Positions 39,454-49,541 are shown, counted from the first letter of the stretch. The stretch: DNA of 55,270 bases from Bifidobacterium aesculapii (GCF_001417815.1 NZ_BCFK01000020.1:1-55270); one strand, 5' to 3'. Notes: generated from the sequence alone by a model not told the origin. Numbers and translations are program-made.

Positions 39454-40740
39454 ATGGACGGGATACGCGTCTTCGATTTCGATGAGGGATTGTACCTGTG
39501 CCGTCTGATCGCGTGCGCCTTGCAGGGCGTGCGATGCCCCGACGATGCGAAGCCCGAGACCGTTTCATGGCATGACGTATTCGACCTTGCGAAGCTGAAC
39601 AGCGTCGAGGCGATCACGTGGATGGGATTGCCTGAGCATCCGGTGCCGCCGATTGATGCGGATCTGAGCGACGAGTGGCGACGTTGCGCGGATATGACGC
39701 TGTTCCGCCAGCTTCAGTTCGATGCGGAGCGGGAGAGTATAGCCCGTGGACTGGTGGACAGGGGCATCTCCTTCCTTGCGCTCAAGGGAGCTGCCATGAG
39801 CGCGTACTATCCGTCCGCGGGCATGCGTTCGATGAGTGACAACGACATCCTGTACGGCAGGATCCGGCCGCTTCCGGACGTTCCGGATGGTCCGGACGGT
39901 CTGGACGGTCATGACGGTCACGGGTATGAGGCGTTCGACGAGCGGCGATCCGCGGACGACGTGCGCGAGGTCATGCTCGGTCTCGGCTATACGCTGTATG
40001 ACGTGGCTCATGGCGAGATGGATTTCGTCCGGTCGCCCATGCTCACGTTCGAGATGTTCCAGGAGATCTCCCGTCCGGGCAGCGAGCATCACGACTATTA
40101 CGCCAACCCGTGGCGGCGCACGGCGCCCCGCGACGCCGCATCGTTCGAAGCCTGTAAGGGCGCCGGCGAGATGCGGTGGCCCATCGAGGACGAGTACCTG
40201 TTCCATCTCGTGCACATGTTCAAGCATTGGGAGCATGGAGGAGGCTGTGGCATCCGGTTCGTGGCGGACGCGTATGTGTACGATGTCGCCATGCATGACC
40301 GCGGAGCCGATGCCGGGTATGTGCGCGGTGAGTTGGAGAAGCTCGATCTTGTCTCGTTCGAACGCCGCGTGCGGGGTCTCGCGGCGCTCGTGTTCGGTGG
40401 GCGTTCGGCGTCCGGGAAGCTTCGTCCGGCCGATTTCACCGATGAGGATGCGGCGTTCCTGCGCTCGCTGCTGACGTGCGGGATCTACGGCAATCTCGGG
40501 TTCAAGGTGCAGCATGATGTGGAGCGGTCCGTCGCCGCGGGGTCTTCCGTTTTTTCTGGTCGGCTGCGGTACTTGTGGTCGCGCATCTTCCCGAGCCGTG
40601 GTCTGCTGGTTTCCGCCTACCCTTGGCTGGAGGGGCGTCCGTGGCTCATCCCGTTCATGCCCGTGTACCGTTTGGTGCGGGGGCTGGCGTTGCATCGGCG
40701 GAAGGTCATCGGCGAATTGCGGGCGTTGTTGTTCCGTTAA
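39454..40740 (+). CDS. Nucleotidyltransferase-family protein (NTP_transf_5-like)
   Basis: A 428-residue protein of the uncharacterised nucleotidyltransferase group often found in capsule and EPS loci. The core is FLALKGAAMSAYYP followed by MRSMSDNDIL, the G-[ST]-x-D-x-D-like metal site of the Pol-beta fold, with a second acidic part further on (IEDEYLFHLVHMFKHWEHGG). The segment PDVPDGPDGLDGHDGHG is a low-complexity Asp/Gly loop. The role in EPS is inferred from location: it may modify a sugar or lipid head group. ATG 39454 follows GGGGTGG at 8 nt. The next gene starts 108 bp on. Confidence 0.72.
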   Translation: MDGIRVFDFDEGLYLCRLIACALQGVRCPDDAKPETVSWHDVFDLAKLNSVEAITWMGLPEHPVPPIDADLSDEWRRCADMTLFRQLQFDAERESIARGLVDRGISFLALKGAAMSAYYPSAGMRSMSDNDILYGRIRPLPDVPDGPDGLDGHDGHGYEAFDERRSADDVREVMLGLGYTLYDVAHGEMDFVRSPMLTFEMFQEISRPGSEHHDYYANPWRRTAPRDAASFEACKGAGEMRWPIEDEYLFHLVHMFKHWEHGGGCGIRFVADAYVYDVAMHDRGADAGYVRGELEKLDLVSFERRVRGLAALVFGGRSASGKLRPADFTDEDAAFLRSLLTCGIYGNLGFKVQHDVERSVAAGSSVFSGRLRYLWSRIFPSRGLLVSAYPWLEGRPWLIPFMPVYRLVRGLALHRRKVIGELRALLFR

Positions 40741-40848
40741 CGCTCCCGACATGACGTGTATGGTTATGCGGGCATTGTGGGACATAGGGTGTCGGTAGTC
40801 TTGACGATGGTGAGAGTACGTAGACCGTTGTGTCCGGGAGGAGAACGC

Positions 40849-41976
40849 ATGCCGGTAGTTCGTGTTGCGCAGATTATGGGCCGCATGATGGGCGGCGGAG
40901 TGGAAGCCACCATCATGAACCATTACCGGCATATCGACCATGACCGTGTGCAGTTTGATTTCATTGTGGACGATGATTCCACCGTGGTGCCGCGCGCGGA
41001 GATCGAATCGTTGGGAGGGCGCGTGTTCGTCGTGCCGGCCTATAAGCGGCTTCCCGCGTATCTGCGTGCGTTGCGCGTCCTGTTCGCCGAGCAGAGGCCG
41101 GACATCGTCCATTCGAATCTGAACTCGCTGAGCGTGTTTCCGTTGAGCGCCGCGAAGAAGGCGGGCGTGCCGGTCCGCATCGCGCACAGCCACAGCACGT
41201 CGAACCCGGGGGAGAGGGCGAAGACCGCCATGAAGATGGTGTTGCGCCCGTTCTCGCGCGTGTACCCGACCGATTACGCGGCCTGCTCGAATTTCGCCGC
41301 ACGTTGGCTGTTCGGCGACAAGCTGGTGGATGCGGGTCGCGTCCGCATCATGAAGAACGCCATTGATGTGGATCGGTTCGTCTTCGACGCCGCTGTCCGG
41401 GCAGCCAAGCGCGCCGAGCTTGGGGTGGATGATGCGCAGCCGGTCATCGGCCAGGTGGGGCGCATGTGCTTCCAGAAGAACCAGATGTTCACGCTCGACG
41501 TGTTCGCTCGTGTGTTGGAGCGTCGGCCGGATGCGGTGCTCGTCTTCGCCGGCGACGGCGATATGATGCCCCGGGTGCGTGACCGGATTCGGGAGCTCGG
41601 CATCGAACGCGCGGTTCGAGTGCTTGGTGTGCGGGATGATGTGCATGAGCTGTATCAGGCGTTCGATATGCTGGCGTTCCCCTCCACATACGAGGGGTTG
41701 GGTATGGCGGCCATCGAGGCGCAGGCGTCGGGCATGCCGGTCATCGCTTCCGATCAGGTGCCTGATGAGGCCGGCATCATTCCGGGACTGGTGCGTTTTC
41801 TGCCGTTGGACGACGTTGATGAGTGGGTCGATGCGCTTGCTTCGGCCGATTCCGTTGCCGAACGTGCGGATGAGAGGGATGCGGTGTGCGCCGCGGGGTA
41901 CGACATCGAGGACAGCGCGGCGAGACTGTGCGACTGGTATGAGGAATTGGCGAGGAAGGAAGGAAACGAGCGATGA
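40849..41976 (+). CDS. GT4-family glycosyltransferase
   Basis: A 375-residue GT-B glycosyltransferase. The N-terminus RVAQIMGRMMGGGVEATIMNHY is the EpsF-like signature, followed by HSNLNSLSVFPLSAAK and RIAHSHST; the donor-binding half has IGQVGRMCFQKNQMF and PSTYEGLGMAAIEAQASGMP with the EX7E-type Glu pair. It should add one sugar to the lipid-linked repeat unit on the cytoplasmic side. ATG 40849 follows GGGAGGAGA. The stop codon overlaps the next gene by 4 bp (ATGA). Confidence 0.9.
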   Translation: MPVVRVAQIMGRMMGGGVEATIMNHYRHIDHDRVQFDFIVDDDSTVVPRAEIESLGGRVFVVPAYKRLPAYLRALRVLFAEQRPDIVHSNLNSLSVFPLSAAKKAGVPVRIAHSHSTSNPGERAKTAMKMVLRPFSRVYPTDYAACSNFAARWLFGDKLVDAGRVRIMKNAIDVDRFVFDAAVRAAKRAELGVDDAQPVIGQVGRMCFQKNQMFTLDVFARVLERRPDAVLVFAGDGDMMPRVRDRIRELGIERAVRVLGVRDDVHELYQAFDMLAFPSTYEGLGMAAIEAQASGMPVIASDQVPDEAGIIPGLVRFLPLDDVDEWVDALASADSVAERADERDAVCAAGYDIEDSAARLCDWYEELARKEGNER

Positions 41977-43238
41977 CCGATGAGAGGAAGCGGCGCAAAA
42001 GGGTCGCCGTCGTGACGTCCGGCTATCTGCCGGTGCCGAATGTGTTGGGCGGCGCCGTCGAGGCGTTGGACATGGTGATGGCGCGGGAGAATGAGAAGAC
42101 TCCGCGATTCGATTTCACGGTGTTCTCCGCATGGGCGGACGGCGTGGACGAGGCCGCGCGGGGATTCACGCACACGGAGTTCGATTTCGTGCATGCCCCG
42201 TGGTTCGTGCGCGCTGCGGACCGGTGCGTGTACGCGCTCGCCAAGTACGTGCTGCACAAGCCCAAGCTGATGAGCTACCGGTACATCGTGCAGCGTCTGT
42301 GGTACATCCGCCATGTGGCGGCGCAGCTTGCGAAACGGGATTTCGACGCGGTGATGATCGAGAACCACGCCACCTTGTTCATGACGATGCAGAAGCATGG
42401 GAATATGGACAAGTATGCGGGCAAGGTGTACTACCACCTGCATAACGAGGTCACGAATGATTTCGGCTGCAAGTCGGAGATCGCGCGCGTGCGCAAGGTG
42501 TTCGGCGTCTCCCACTACATCGTCGGCACGTTGGACGCGTTCCTTGCGAAGGCGAACGGCAAGGGGTTGGAGCCGGAGCAGAAGTCCGTGTGGCGCAATT
42601 GCGTGGACATCACGCGGTTCAATCCCGCTGATGGCTCGGTGCAGGCCGGCGGCAAGGCGTTCCGTGGCAAGCTCGGCATTCCCGAGGATGCGACCGTGTT
42701 CCTGTTCTCCGGGCGTCTCACGCCTGAGAAGGGCGCGCGGGAACTGTTGGAGGCGTTCGTCACGGCGGATATCGACAACGCGTATCTGGTGATCGCCGGC
42801 GCGTTCTTCTTCAACTCGAACATCGTGAGCCCGTTCGAGCGTGAACTGCACGAACTGGCGAAGCAGGCGGGCGACCGCATCAAGTTCACCGGTTTCGTGG
42901 ACTACAAGGACATGCCGTCCGTGTATGCGATGGCGGACGTGTGCTGCCTGCCGTCCATCTGGGACGATCCGGCGCCGCTCGCCGTGATCGAGAGCCTCGC
43001 CTCCGGCAGGGCGCTCATCACCACGCGTTCCGGTGGCATCCCCGAATACGCGGACGATAAGGCCGCGGTGATTCTCGAGCGTGACGGCGATCTGACGGCC
43101 AATCTGGCGGACGCCATGCGTGATTTCGCCGCCGATCCGCAGAAGCGCGCCGCATACGGCGCGCACGGCCGCGAGCTCGCCGAACGGCTGAGCACCGCCG
43201 CCTACCTGAACCAACTCGTCGAACTGATGGGGGAGTGA
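41973..43238 (+). CDS. GT4-family glycosyltransferase (tandem paralogue 1)
   Basis: A 421-residue GT-B enzyme. VAVVTSGYLPVPNVLGGAVE is the N-terminal loop, and the donor half has FLFSGRLTPEKGARELLEAF, FTGFVDYKDMPSVYAMADV and PSIWDDPAPLAVIESLASG with the Glu of the EX7E motif. It overlaps the previous gene by 4 bp and the next by 4 bp, so it is translated in a coupled way. It is clearly paralogous to the following gene along its whole length, with the same motif spacing. The sugar it adds is unknown. Confidence 0.9.
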   Translation: MTDERKRRKRVAVVTSGYLPVPNVLGGAVEALDMVMARENEKTPRFDFTVFSAWADGVDEAARGFTHTEFDFVHAPWFVRAADRCVYALAKYVLHKPKLMSYRYIVQRLWYIRHVAAQLAKRDFDAVMIENHATLFMTMQKHGNMDKYAGKVYYHLHNEVTNDFGCKSEIARVRKVFGVSHYIVGTLDAFLAKANGKGLEPEQKSVWRNCVDITRFNPADGSVQAGGKAFRGKLGIPEDATVFLFSGRLTPEKGARELLEAFVTADIDNAYLVIAGAFFFNSNIVSPFERELHELAKQAGDRIKFTGFVDYKDMPSVYAMADVCCLPSIWDDPAPLAVIESLASGRALITTRSGGIPEYADDKAAVILERDGDLTANLADAMRDFAADPQKRAAYGAHGRELAERLSTAAYLNQLVELMGE

Positions 43239-44488
43239 CCTTGGATAACAAGCGTAGGATTGCCATTGTTTCTGGTGGCGGATTGCCGGTACCGAATGTC
43301 GAAGGCGGTGCCGTAGAGGCATTGGTCAATATGCTGGCGACGGAGAATGAGAAGCGTGGCCTCATCGATTTGACGGTGTTCTCGTCCTGGACTGCCGCGG
43401 CTCAGGAGGTCGCCGACAAGAAGTCGGATGATGCCAGATCCCATACGCAGTACGTGCTGTTCAAGATGCCGTGGTTCGTGCGCCTTGTGGACAAGTGCAT
43501 GTACTGGACGGCGAAGAACATCCTGCATAAGCATGAGCTGATGGCATACCGGTATTTCGCGCAGCGCCTGTGGTATGGGCATAAGCTGTCCCGGTACTGC
43601 GCGAAGCATGACTTCGATCGCATCGTCTTCGAGAACACGCTGTTGCCGATGCGCATGCTGAAGAACGCGAAAAACGCGAAGTACGTGGATCGCACTCTCG
43701 TACACATGCATAACCAGCTGACGCATACGTTCGGCATGGACGAATACCTGACCAAGATACGAGGGTACCTCACCGTCTCGCAGTACATTTCCCATGAGCT
43801 GGAGAAAGCCATTGCCGGTCTTGACCCGAACCGGTGCCGCGTGCTTCGCAACTGTGTGGACACAGGACGGTTCAATCCGCTGAGCAAGACCATTCAGGAG
43901 GGAGGTCGAGCCTTCCGAAAGGAGCTTGATATTCCCGAGGACGCCACGGTGTTCCTGTTTTCCGGTCGCCTTACCGCTGAGAAGGGCGCCGAAGAGTTGC
44001 TGGAGGCGTTCGTCAAAGCGGATGTCAGCAACGCGTATCTGGTGATTGCCGGCGCGTATTTCTTCAACTCGGGCATGGTCAGTCCGTTCGAACAGCGGCT
44101 CCACGAGCTTGCGGAACGACTGAAGGACCGCATCAGGTTCACTGGGTTCATCGATTATGAGAAGATGCCATTTGCCTATTCCATGGCGGACGTGTGCTGT
44201 CTGCCGTCCATCTGGGATGATCCGGCGCCGCTCGCCGTGATCGAGAGTCTTGCCTCGGGCAGGCCGCTGATCACCACCTATTCAGGTGGCATTCCGGAGT
44301 ATGCGGATGATCAGGCTGCGGTGTTGTTCAAGCGTGATGACAGACTGGTTGATAATCTGGCCGAGGCTATCACGCGGCTGTCCGGTGACACGCAGCTGCG
44401 TGAGCGTATGGGACGGCATGGTTACGAACTGTCCCGCAAACTGACGTCGGAACAGTTCCTGCGTGATTTCGTGGCGTTGACGGAATGA
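43235..44488 (+). CDS. GT4-family glycosyltransferase (tandem paralogue 2)
   Basis: A 417-residue enzyme, the tandem relative of the previous one: IAIVSGGGLPVPNVEGGAVE, FLFSGRLTAEKGAEELLEAF, FTGFIDYEKMPFAYSMADV and PSIWDDPAPLAVIESLASG. The GTG start at 43235 overlaps the previous stop (GTGA); TTG 43241 is an alternative. The C-terminal halves of the pair are more alike than the N-terminal (acceptor-side) halves, as expected if they use the same donor type but different acceptors. GC content is lower than in the first copy. Confidence 0.9.
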   Translation: MTLDNKRRIAIVSGGGLPVPNVEGGAVEALVNMLATENEKRGLIDLTVFSSWTAAAQEVADKKSDDARSHTQYVLFKMPWFVRLVDKCMYWTAKNILHKHELMAYRYFAQRLWYGHKLSRYCAKHDFDRIVFENTLLPMRMLKNAKNAKYVDRTLVHMHNQLTHTFGMDEYLTKIRGYLTVSQYISHELEKAIAGLDPNRCRVLRNCVDTGRFNPLSKTIQEGGRAFRKELDIPEDATVFLFSGRLTAEKGAEELLEAFVKADVSNAYLVIAGAYFFNSGMVSPFEQRLHELAERLKDRIRFTGFIDYEKMPFAYSMADVCCLPSIWDDPAPLAVIESLASGRPLITTYSGGIPEYADDQAAVLFKRDDRLVDNLAEAITRLSGDTQLRERMGRHGYELSRKLTSEQFLRDFVALTE

Positions 44489-44504
44489 ATGACAAGGAAA
44501 CCGA

Positions 44505-45932
44505 GTGAACAAGTATAAGAATCTGTTGTTGAACATCGGTTTGTTCGCGTTGAACATGTTCGCGAACAAATTGGTCGTGTTCTTATTGGTGCCCTTCTAT
44601 ACCTATTACATGAGCGCCGGTGAATACGGCGTCACCGATATGTCGTTGACCGTCATCACGCTGATTTATCCCATCGCGACATTGTCGATTGCGGAAGCGG
44701 TGCTGCGGTACGGTATCGATGATGCGAAGGACACGAAGTCGTATGTGACGGCCGGTGTTTTGATTACCATTGCCGGTTGCGGGATCGTGGCCGTTTGCCT
44801 GCCTTTGTTGGATCTGAATTTCTTCGGCGGGTTGGGAGCGTACAAGGGCCTGTTCCTGCTTGCCTTCAGCTCGAATGTGTTCATGCTGTTGTTCGGCAAC
44901 ATCGCGCGGTGTTTGAACCAAATCAAGATGATGACGTGGATTTCGATTATTTCGTCTTTGGTTACAGGTGGCTCCGCTGTTCTATTCGTGGGCATGATGC
45001 AGCTCAGAATTCCCGGATACTTCTATTCGGTGGCATTGGGACAGTATGTGGCGGTGTTGCTGTACCTGATTTGGGGCAAGCATTATCGGTACATCAGCAT
45101 TGGGGCCATACGCGGTTTGCGTACATACGTCGGTCCGATGGTGCGCTATTCCTTCCCTCTCGTGCCTAATTCCCTGTTCTGGTGGATGAGCACCAGCATC
45201 AACCGGTTCTTCATCACCGGCATGCTGGGCATTACCGCCAGCGGCTTGTTCGCTGCTTCCAGCAAGATTCCTTCCATTCTGGTGATGATTTGTTCGGTGT
45301 TCCAGCAGGCGTGGCAGTTGTCCGCATTCCAGGAGTTCAAGAAGAGCGACATCAAGGGCTTCTTCTCGACGATTTACCGTGTCTTCAACGCGGCGATGAT
45401 GATGGGGGCGGCGCTCATCATCGTGATCACTCCGGTATTGGCCAAAATCATGCTGCAGAAGGAATTCTTCGACAGTTGGTATCTGATTCCGATTCTGGTG
45501 CTCGCCATGTATTTCAATACGATGAACACCTTTTTTGGCACCATCTACACTTCCGCTATGAAGACCAAGTATCTGATGATCAGTACTGCCGTGGGAGGCG
45601 TAGTGGTCATGGTCATGACATGGGTGCTGGTACATGGAATCGGTTTGCTGGGAGCCTCCGTGGCCATGGCCATCGCCAATGCCGTGGTATTGGTAATGCG
45701 TATGGCGAATTCGCGTCCCATCATCGCGGTCGATATCCGATGGAAGTTCGTCATCCCCTGCAACGTGTTGCTGCTGTTGCAAGGTGTGGTGATGACGTTC
45801 CAGACGACGACGGCTATCTCCGTATCCGCTGTGCTGTTCCTTATCATCTGCGTTGTTTGCCTTCTGGACCTGATTCCTTTCATCAAGAAAACACTCACGT
45901 TGTTGTCGTCCCGCGCACGGAAGACAGCCTGA
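44505..45932 (+). CDS. Wzx-type flippase (oligosaccharide translocase)
   Basis: A 475-residue membrane protein with about 12-14 helices of the polysaccharide-transport (MOP/PST) family. NIGLFALNMFANKLVVFLLV, FYTYYMSAGEYGVTDMSLT (the typical first loop), SFPLVPNSLFWWMSTSINRF and QQAWQLSAFQE are typical. It should flip the lipid-linked repeat unit to the outer face of the membrane. The GTG start at 44505 follows AAGGAA. Base composition is markedly lower in GC than upstream genes. Confidence 0.9.
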   Translation: MNKYKNLLLNIGLFALNMFANKLVVFLLVPFYTYYMSAGEYGVTDMSLTVITLIYPIATLSIAEAVLRYGIDDAKDTKSYVTAGVLITIAGCGIVAVCLPLLDLNFFGGLGAYKGLFLLAFSSNVFMLLFGNIARCLNQIKMMTWISIISSLVTGGSAVLFVGMMQLRIPGYFYSVALGQYVAVLLYLIWGKHYRYISIGAIRGLRTYVGPMVRYSFPLVPNSLFWWMSTSINRFFITGMLGITASGLFAASSKIPSILVMICSVFQQAWQLSAFQEFKKSDIKGFFSTIYRVFNAAMMMGAALIIVITPVLAKIMLQKEFFDSWYLIPILVLAMYFNTMNTFFGTIYTSAMKTKYLMISTAVGGVVVMVMTWVLVHGIGLLGASVAMAIANAVVLVMRMANSRPIIAVDIRWKFVIPCNVLLLLQGVVMTFQTTTAISVSAVLFLIICVVCLLDLIPFIKKTLTLLSSRARKTA

Positions 45933-45967
45933 CGAACGATATTCACTCGGTAGAGAATGGAAAAAAC

Positions 45968-47050
45968 ATGGTAATGAACCAGTACGTTAAGACCGCCATC
46001 AAAGATTTCAGCCTTGGCCTTGCCCGTTTGGAATCCACGTTTTCGCATGATCGGAAAGAGCTCGCGAGCAACAGGATTACATTGTTGGATACGGCGATCA
46101 ACACCGAGAACTGCGGCGATCAGATCATCATGCATTATGCTGACAAGAACCTGAAGGAACTATTCCCCGGAGCGGTCCGGCAGGAGCATGTGCAGACCCA
46201 CGGGTATTCCTCCACGTTGGAGCATGTTCCGGCGAGTACCCTGAAGATTGCCTGCGGTACCAATATGATCGCCACGGATATGGCCGGTTTCGGCCAGCTG
46301 ATGACGCCGATTCTCAACCTGCGTTCATACAGGCATTCCGTGTGTCTGCTGGCCGTCGGTATGCGGTCTCTGACGGACATCGATGCCCCGTTCACGAAGT
46401 ACTCGCGTGATTTCCTGCGTTTCGTGCTTACTCCCGATGTCATGCATTCCGTGCGTGACGAGAATACGAAGAAGAAGCTTGCGGAAATCGGCATCAAGAA
46501 CGTCATCAACACCTCGTGCGTGACGATGTGGGGTCTCACTCCTGAATTCTGTGCCGCGTTGCCCAAGCAGAAGCACACCGAGGTGCTGACTACGGTCACC
46601 AACTATGCCCGAGACCCCGAATCGGATCGGTTCATGCTGGAGACTCTGCTGCAGGAATACGATCGTGTCCATCTGTGGGTGCAGGCCGAAGAGGACCGTG
46701 AGTACGTCGCTCAGCTGATTGATGCCGGATCCATTGACTACATCGAGCATTCCAAGGATGCCCTCGACCGGTTCCTCGCCGATAACGCCGATCACCTTGA
46801 CTACTTCGGCACACGACTTCATGCCGGTGTCCATAGCCTCAATCAGGGCCTCCGCGCCATGATTGTGGAGGTCGATAACCGTGCGCGTGACATCGCTGCG
46901 GATACGAACCTTCCGGTGGTCACGCGGAAAGAACTTAAGCAGGCCATGGTGCCGCTCATCCGCGAGCCGCGAGCCACCGAGATTCATATTCCGCTTGACC
47001 GAATCAACCAGTGGAAGAGTCAGTTCATTCATTGGGGCGAATCCCGTTGA
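45968..47050 (+). CDS. Polysaccharide pyruvyltransferase family protein
   Basis: A 360-residue protein. NTENCGDQIIMHYADKNL near the N-terminus and GTRLHAGVHSLNQGLRAMIV near the C-terminus are the two family blocks (glycine/asparagine start, GTRLHA), as in CsaB/ExoV-like enzymes. It would put a pyruvate ketal from PEP on a sugar of the repeat unit, giving the polymer a negative charge. ATG 45968 or 45974 are close together; GAGAATGG provides a weak site. It lies 35 bp after the flippase. Confidence 0.87.
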   Translation: MVMNQYVKTAIKDFSLGLARLESTFSHDRKELASNRITLLDTAINTENCGDQIIMHYADKNLKELFPGAVRQEHVQTHGYSSTLEHVPASTLKIACGTNMIATDMAGFGQLMTPILNLRSYRHSVCLLAVGMRSLTDIDAPFTKYSRDFLRFVLTPDVMHSVRDENTKKKLAEIGIKNVINTSCVTMWGLTPEFCAALPKQKHTEVLTTVTNYARDPESDRFMLETLLQEYDRVHLWVQAEEDREYVAQLIDAGSIDYIEHSKDALDRFLADNADHLDYFGTRLHAGVHSLNQGLRAMIVEVDNRARDIAADTNLPVVTRKELKQAMVPLIREPRATEIHIPLDRINQWKSQFIHWGESR

Positions 47051-47078
47051 ACGGTCACCGTACGGTCAAAGGAATGTG

Positions 47079-48221
47079 ATGAGCGAGATCAAACGAATAC
47101 TTGTATACGGGCTGGGTAGCAAGGTCGGCGGCCAAGAAGAATACATCATGAACCTGTATCGGCACATGGACCACAGCCGCATCGTTTTCGACATCATTCC
47201 CCATGGCAGTCCGAACTTCTATGCACGTGAGGAAGTCGAAAGCTACGGCGGACGGATTCTGCCGGTTTTCACTCAGGACGGTCAATTCTCAACATCGATG
47301 CTTGCTGATGTCTTGGACAAGGCCCGAGCCAATCACGACACCATCTATTTCAACATGTGTGCGTTGTACCGGTTGGACCCGTTCCTGCTCGCCAAGAAGA
47401 ACGGATACGAAACCTTGTTTGTCCATTCGCATAACACGAAGGACCCGAGCAGAAGTCGTCTTGTCAATATGGTGCACTACATCAACCGTGTCATAGTGCG
47501 TAACTGGGCGAAACGATGCTTCGCTTGTTCGGTTCCCGCAGGGGAATGGTTATATGGCAAGTCCTACTTCGATAGACGAATCGGCGGTAAATGTGAGGTC
47601 GTGCCCAATGCCATCGACCTTGAAAAGCATTCGTATGACGAAAATGCAAGAGTTCGTGTACGCGGGGAACTTGGAATCTCCGCCGATGCGATAGTCTACG
47701 TCAACGTAGGACGTTTGATTTTCCAGAAGAATCAGTCCTTCGCGCTTCGGGTATTTGCGGAATTGTTGAAAGTCCAATCGGACGCATGGCTCCTATTGGC
47801 CGGTCAAGGTCCGGATCGTGATGAATTGAGGCGGATTGCATCGGAGCTGGGCATCGAGGAACGGGTGCGATTCCTTGGTGTGCGTAAAGACGTCCAGGAT
47901 ATTATGAGCGCGTCTGACCTTATGCTATTCCCCTCACGATTCGAGGGGCTTCCGTTGACGTTGTTGGAAGCGCAAGCCGCCGGGCTCCCGGTCATCAGCA
48001 CTACCAGAATCCTAGAGCCGGCGACGGTGGTGGATGAGTTGATGATAACGATGGACGATGTCGATTGGAATCCGATGCATTGGTGTGAGACTGTGGCTGA
48101 ATATCTGCGGACCCACACCAACGGAAGGCGATCGTATGCTGCGGAATTGGCCTCTGCCGGCTATGACATCAAACAATTGGCTCGGCACATGCAGAGTCTT
48201 CTGCTTGGTGAGATCGCATAG
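47079..48221 (+). CDS. GT4-family glycosyltransferase (EpsF-like)
   Basis: A 380-residue GT-B enzyme: RILVYGLGSKVGGQEEYIMN, FVHSHNTKDPSRS, NAIDLEKHSYD, VNVGRLIFQKNQSFALRVF, FLGVRKDVQDIMSASDLMLF and PSRFEGLPLTLLEAQAAGLP. It resembles the first GT of the locus (40849-41976) in its EpsF-like layout. ATG 47079 follows AAAGGA. It lies 28 bp after the pyruvyltransferase. Confidence 0.9.
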   Translation: MSEIKRILVYGLGSKVGGQEEYIMNLYRHMDHSRIVFDIIPHGSPNFYAREEVESYGGRILPVFTQDGQFSTSMLADVLDKARANHDTIYFNMCALYRLDPFLLAKKNGYETLFVHSHNTKDPSRSRLVNMVHYINRVIVRNWAKRCFACSVPAGEWLYGKSYFDRRIGGKCEVVPNAIDLEKHSYDENARVRVRGELGISADAIVYVNVGRLIFQKNQSFALRVFAELLKVQSDAWLLLAGQGPDRDELRRIASELGIEERVRFLGVRKDVQDIMSASDLMLFPSRFEGLPLTLLEAQAAGLPVISTTRILEPATVVDELMITMDDVDWNPMHWCETVAEYLRTHTNGRRSYAAELASAGYDIKQLARHMQSLLLGEIA

Positions 48222-48245
48222 AGGGAAGCGTTAAGGATAGACAAG

Positions 48246-49541
48246 ATGGATATTCTGTTCCAAATTGTGACGATGATGTTTCCCAAAGCGGGCGTGCAGG
48301 CCGGGGGCGTTCCTTTGACGTTGAATCTGGTATTGTTGGCTGCCGTCATTGTCAGAAATCCCAATCAGACGATGCTTGCGATTCAGAAGATCAAACCGGT
48401 TGGCTACCTGTATGCGGTGTTACTGGTATTTGGTGCCATTTCGCTGATTCTTTCCGTCGGTCACTGGAAGCTGTTCAAGATAGCTGAAATGATTACTGTG
48501 CTGGCCTCACCGCTGGCTATCGTGTTCGCTAGTCGTATGAACGCCGAGAAGATGTTACGTATTACCTGTATTGCGCTGATCCTGGTCGATCTCTACGCTG
48601 TAGTGCAATTCGCCGTGGGCATCGTCAGTACGGCGGTGCCGGGTCTCACATACACATATGGACAATCCATCACCAGTAAATCTCTCGGATATGGATATGG
48701 CTCGGGTGGTGCCGATTCGGCAAATAAAATGCCTTCCACGTACACCAACGGCAATTATCTGGGCATTTTCGACGTGCTCGGCATCGCGCTCATGTTGGCT
48801 TGGCGACCATTGACGAAATGGTGGAGGGCTTCGAGGATCATAGCCATCGTTCTCGGTGCTATTGGTCTTATGCTATGCGGTTCACGATCCATCGTTATAC
48901 CGTTCATTCTCGTCTGTGTCTTTTTAGTCGTTCAGCGCTATCGTTCATGGCCCAGACGGATGAAAGGCACCTATCTTGCCATCGGTCTTGTCGGACTGGC
49001 GATCATAGTAGTGTATCTTGCGGTATTCCAGTCTAATATGATCAATCATTTCTTCAACCGCATCGTGGTCCAGACCGCAGGTGATTCCACGGGAGCCGGG
49101 CGCACGGTGCAATGGGAGAAGCTAGGGCAGAATATGCTGCTTCTTGGACCGTTGCAGATTAGCCGTCTGATGTTCTTTGGCCAGGAATCCACCTATGATC
49201 TGGGAGGTGAAGGTCTGCCTGAATTCTTCGCTACGTTTGGTGCGGTCAGCACATGCGCCTTTTACGGGATGATTGTGGCGGGAGTTGTTTATTGCATGAA
49301 GAACAAGCCGATTCAACCGATTGCGTTTGGTGTGCTTTGTTCCGGAGTGGCGTTTTCGGTCGATCAGTCGTTCTATTACCCGCCTACGGTCATGCAGGTT
49401 TTCATGGCGCTCGGTATCGCCGTTGCGATCATGGAGCGATATACATCGGACAGTGCCAATGATATGAATCACGTGATGACAATACGAGCGGCACAGCATC
49501 ATGGTGCCGGAGAAAGGAGCCTTACCATTGCGCGCGTATAA
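48246..49541 (+). CDS. Wzy-like polysaccharide polymerase
   Basis: A 431-residue protein with about 10-12 transmembrane helices, poorly conserved as usual for polymerases. A large extracellular loop (VVQTAGDSTGAGRTVQWEKL and GPLQISRLMFFGQESTYDLG) contains the Arg residues typical of the Wzy/O-antigen ligase superfamily; GSRSIVIPFILV is the other typical part. It would polymerise repeat units outside the membrane. Its end overlaps the next gene by 14 bp if the TTG start there is right. Confidence 0.82.
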   Translation: MDILFQIVTMMFPKAGVQAGGVPLTLNLVLLAAVIVRNPNQTMLAIQKIKPVGYLYAVLLVFGAISLILSVGHWKLFKIAEMITVLASPLAIVFASRMNAEKMLRITCIALILVDLYAVVQFAVGIVSTAVPGLTYTYGQSITSKSLGYGYGSGGADSANKMPSTYTNGNYLGIFDVLGIALMLAWRPLTKWWRASRIIAIVLGAIGLMLCGSRSIVIPFILVCVFLVVQRYRSWPRRMKGTYLAIGLVGLAIIVVYLAVFQSNMINHFFNRIVVQTAGDSTGAGRTVQWEKLGQNMLLLGPLQISRLMFFGQESTYDLGGEGLPEFFATFGAVSTCAFYGMIVAGVVYCMKNKPIQPIAFGVLCSGVAFSVDQSFYYPPTVMQVFMALGIAVAIMERYTSDSANDMNHVMTIRAAQHHGAGERSLTIARV

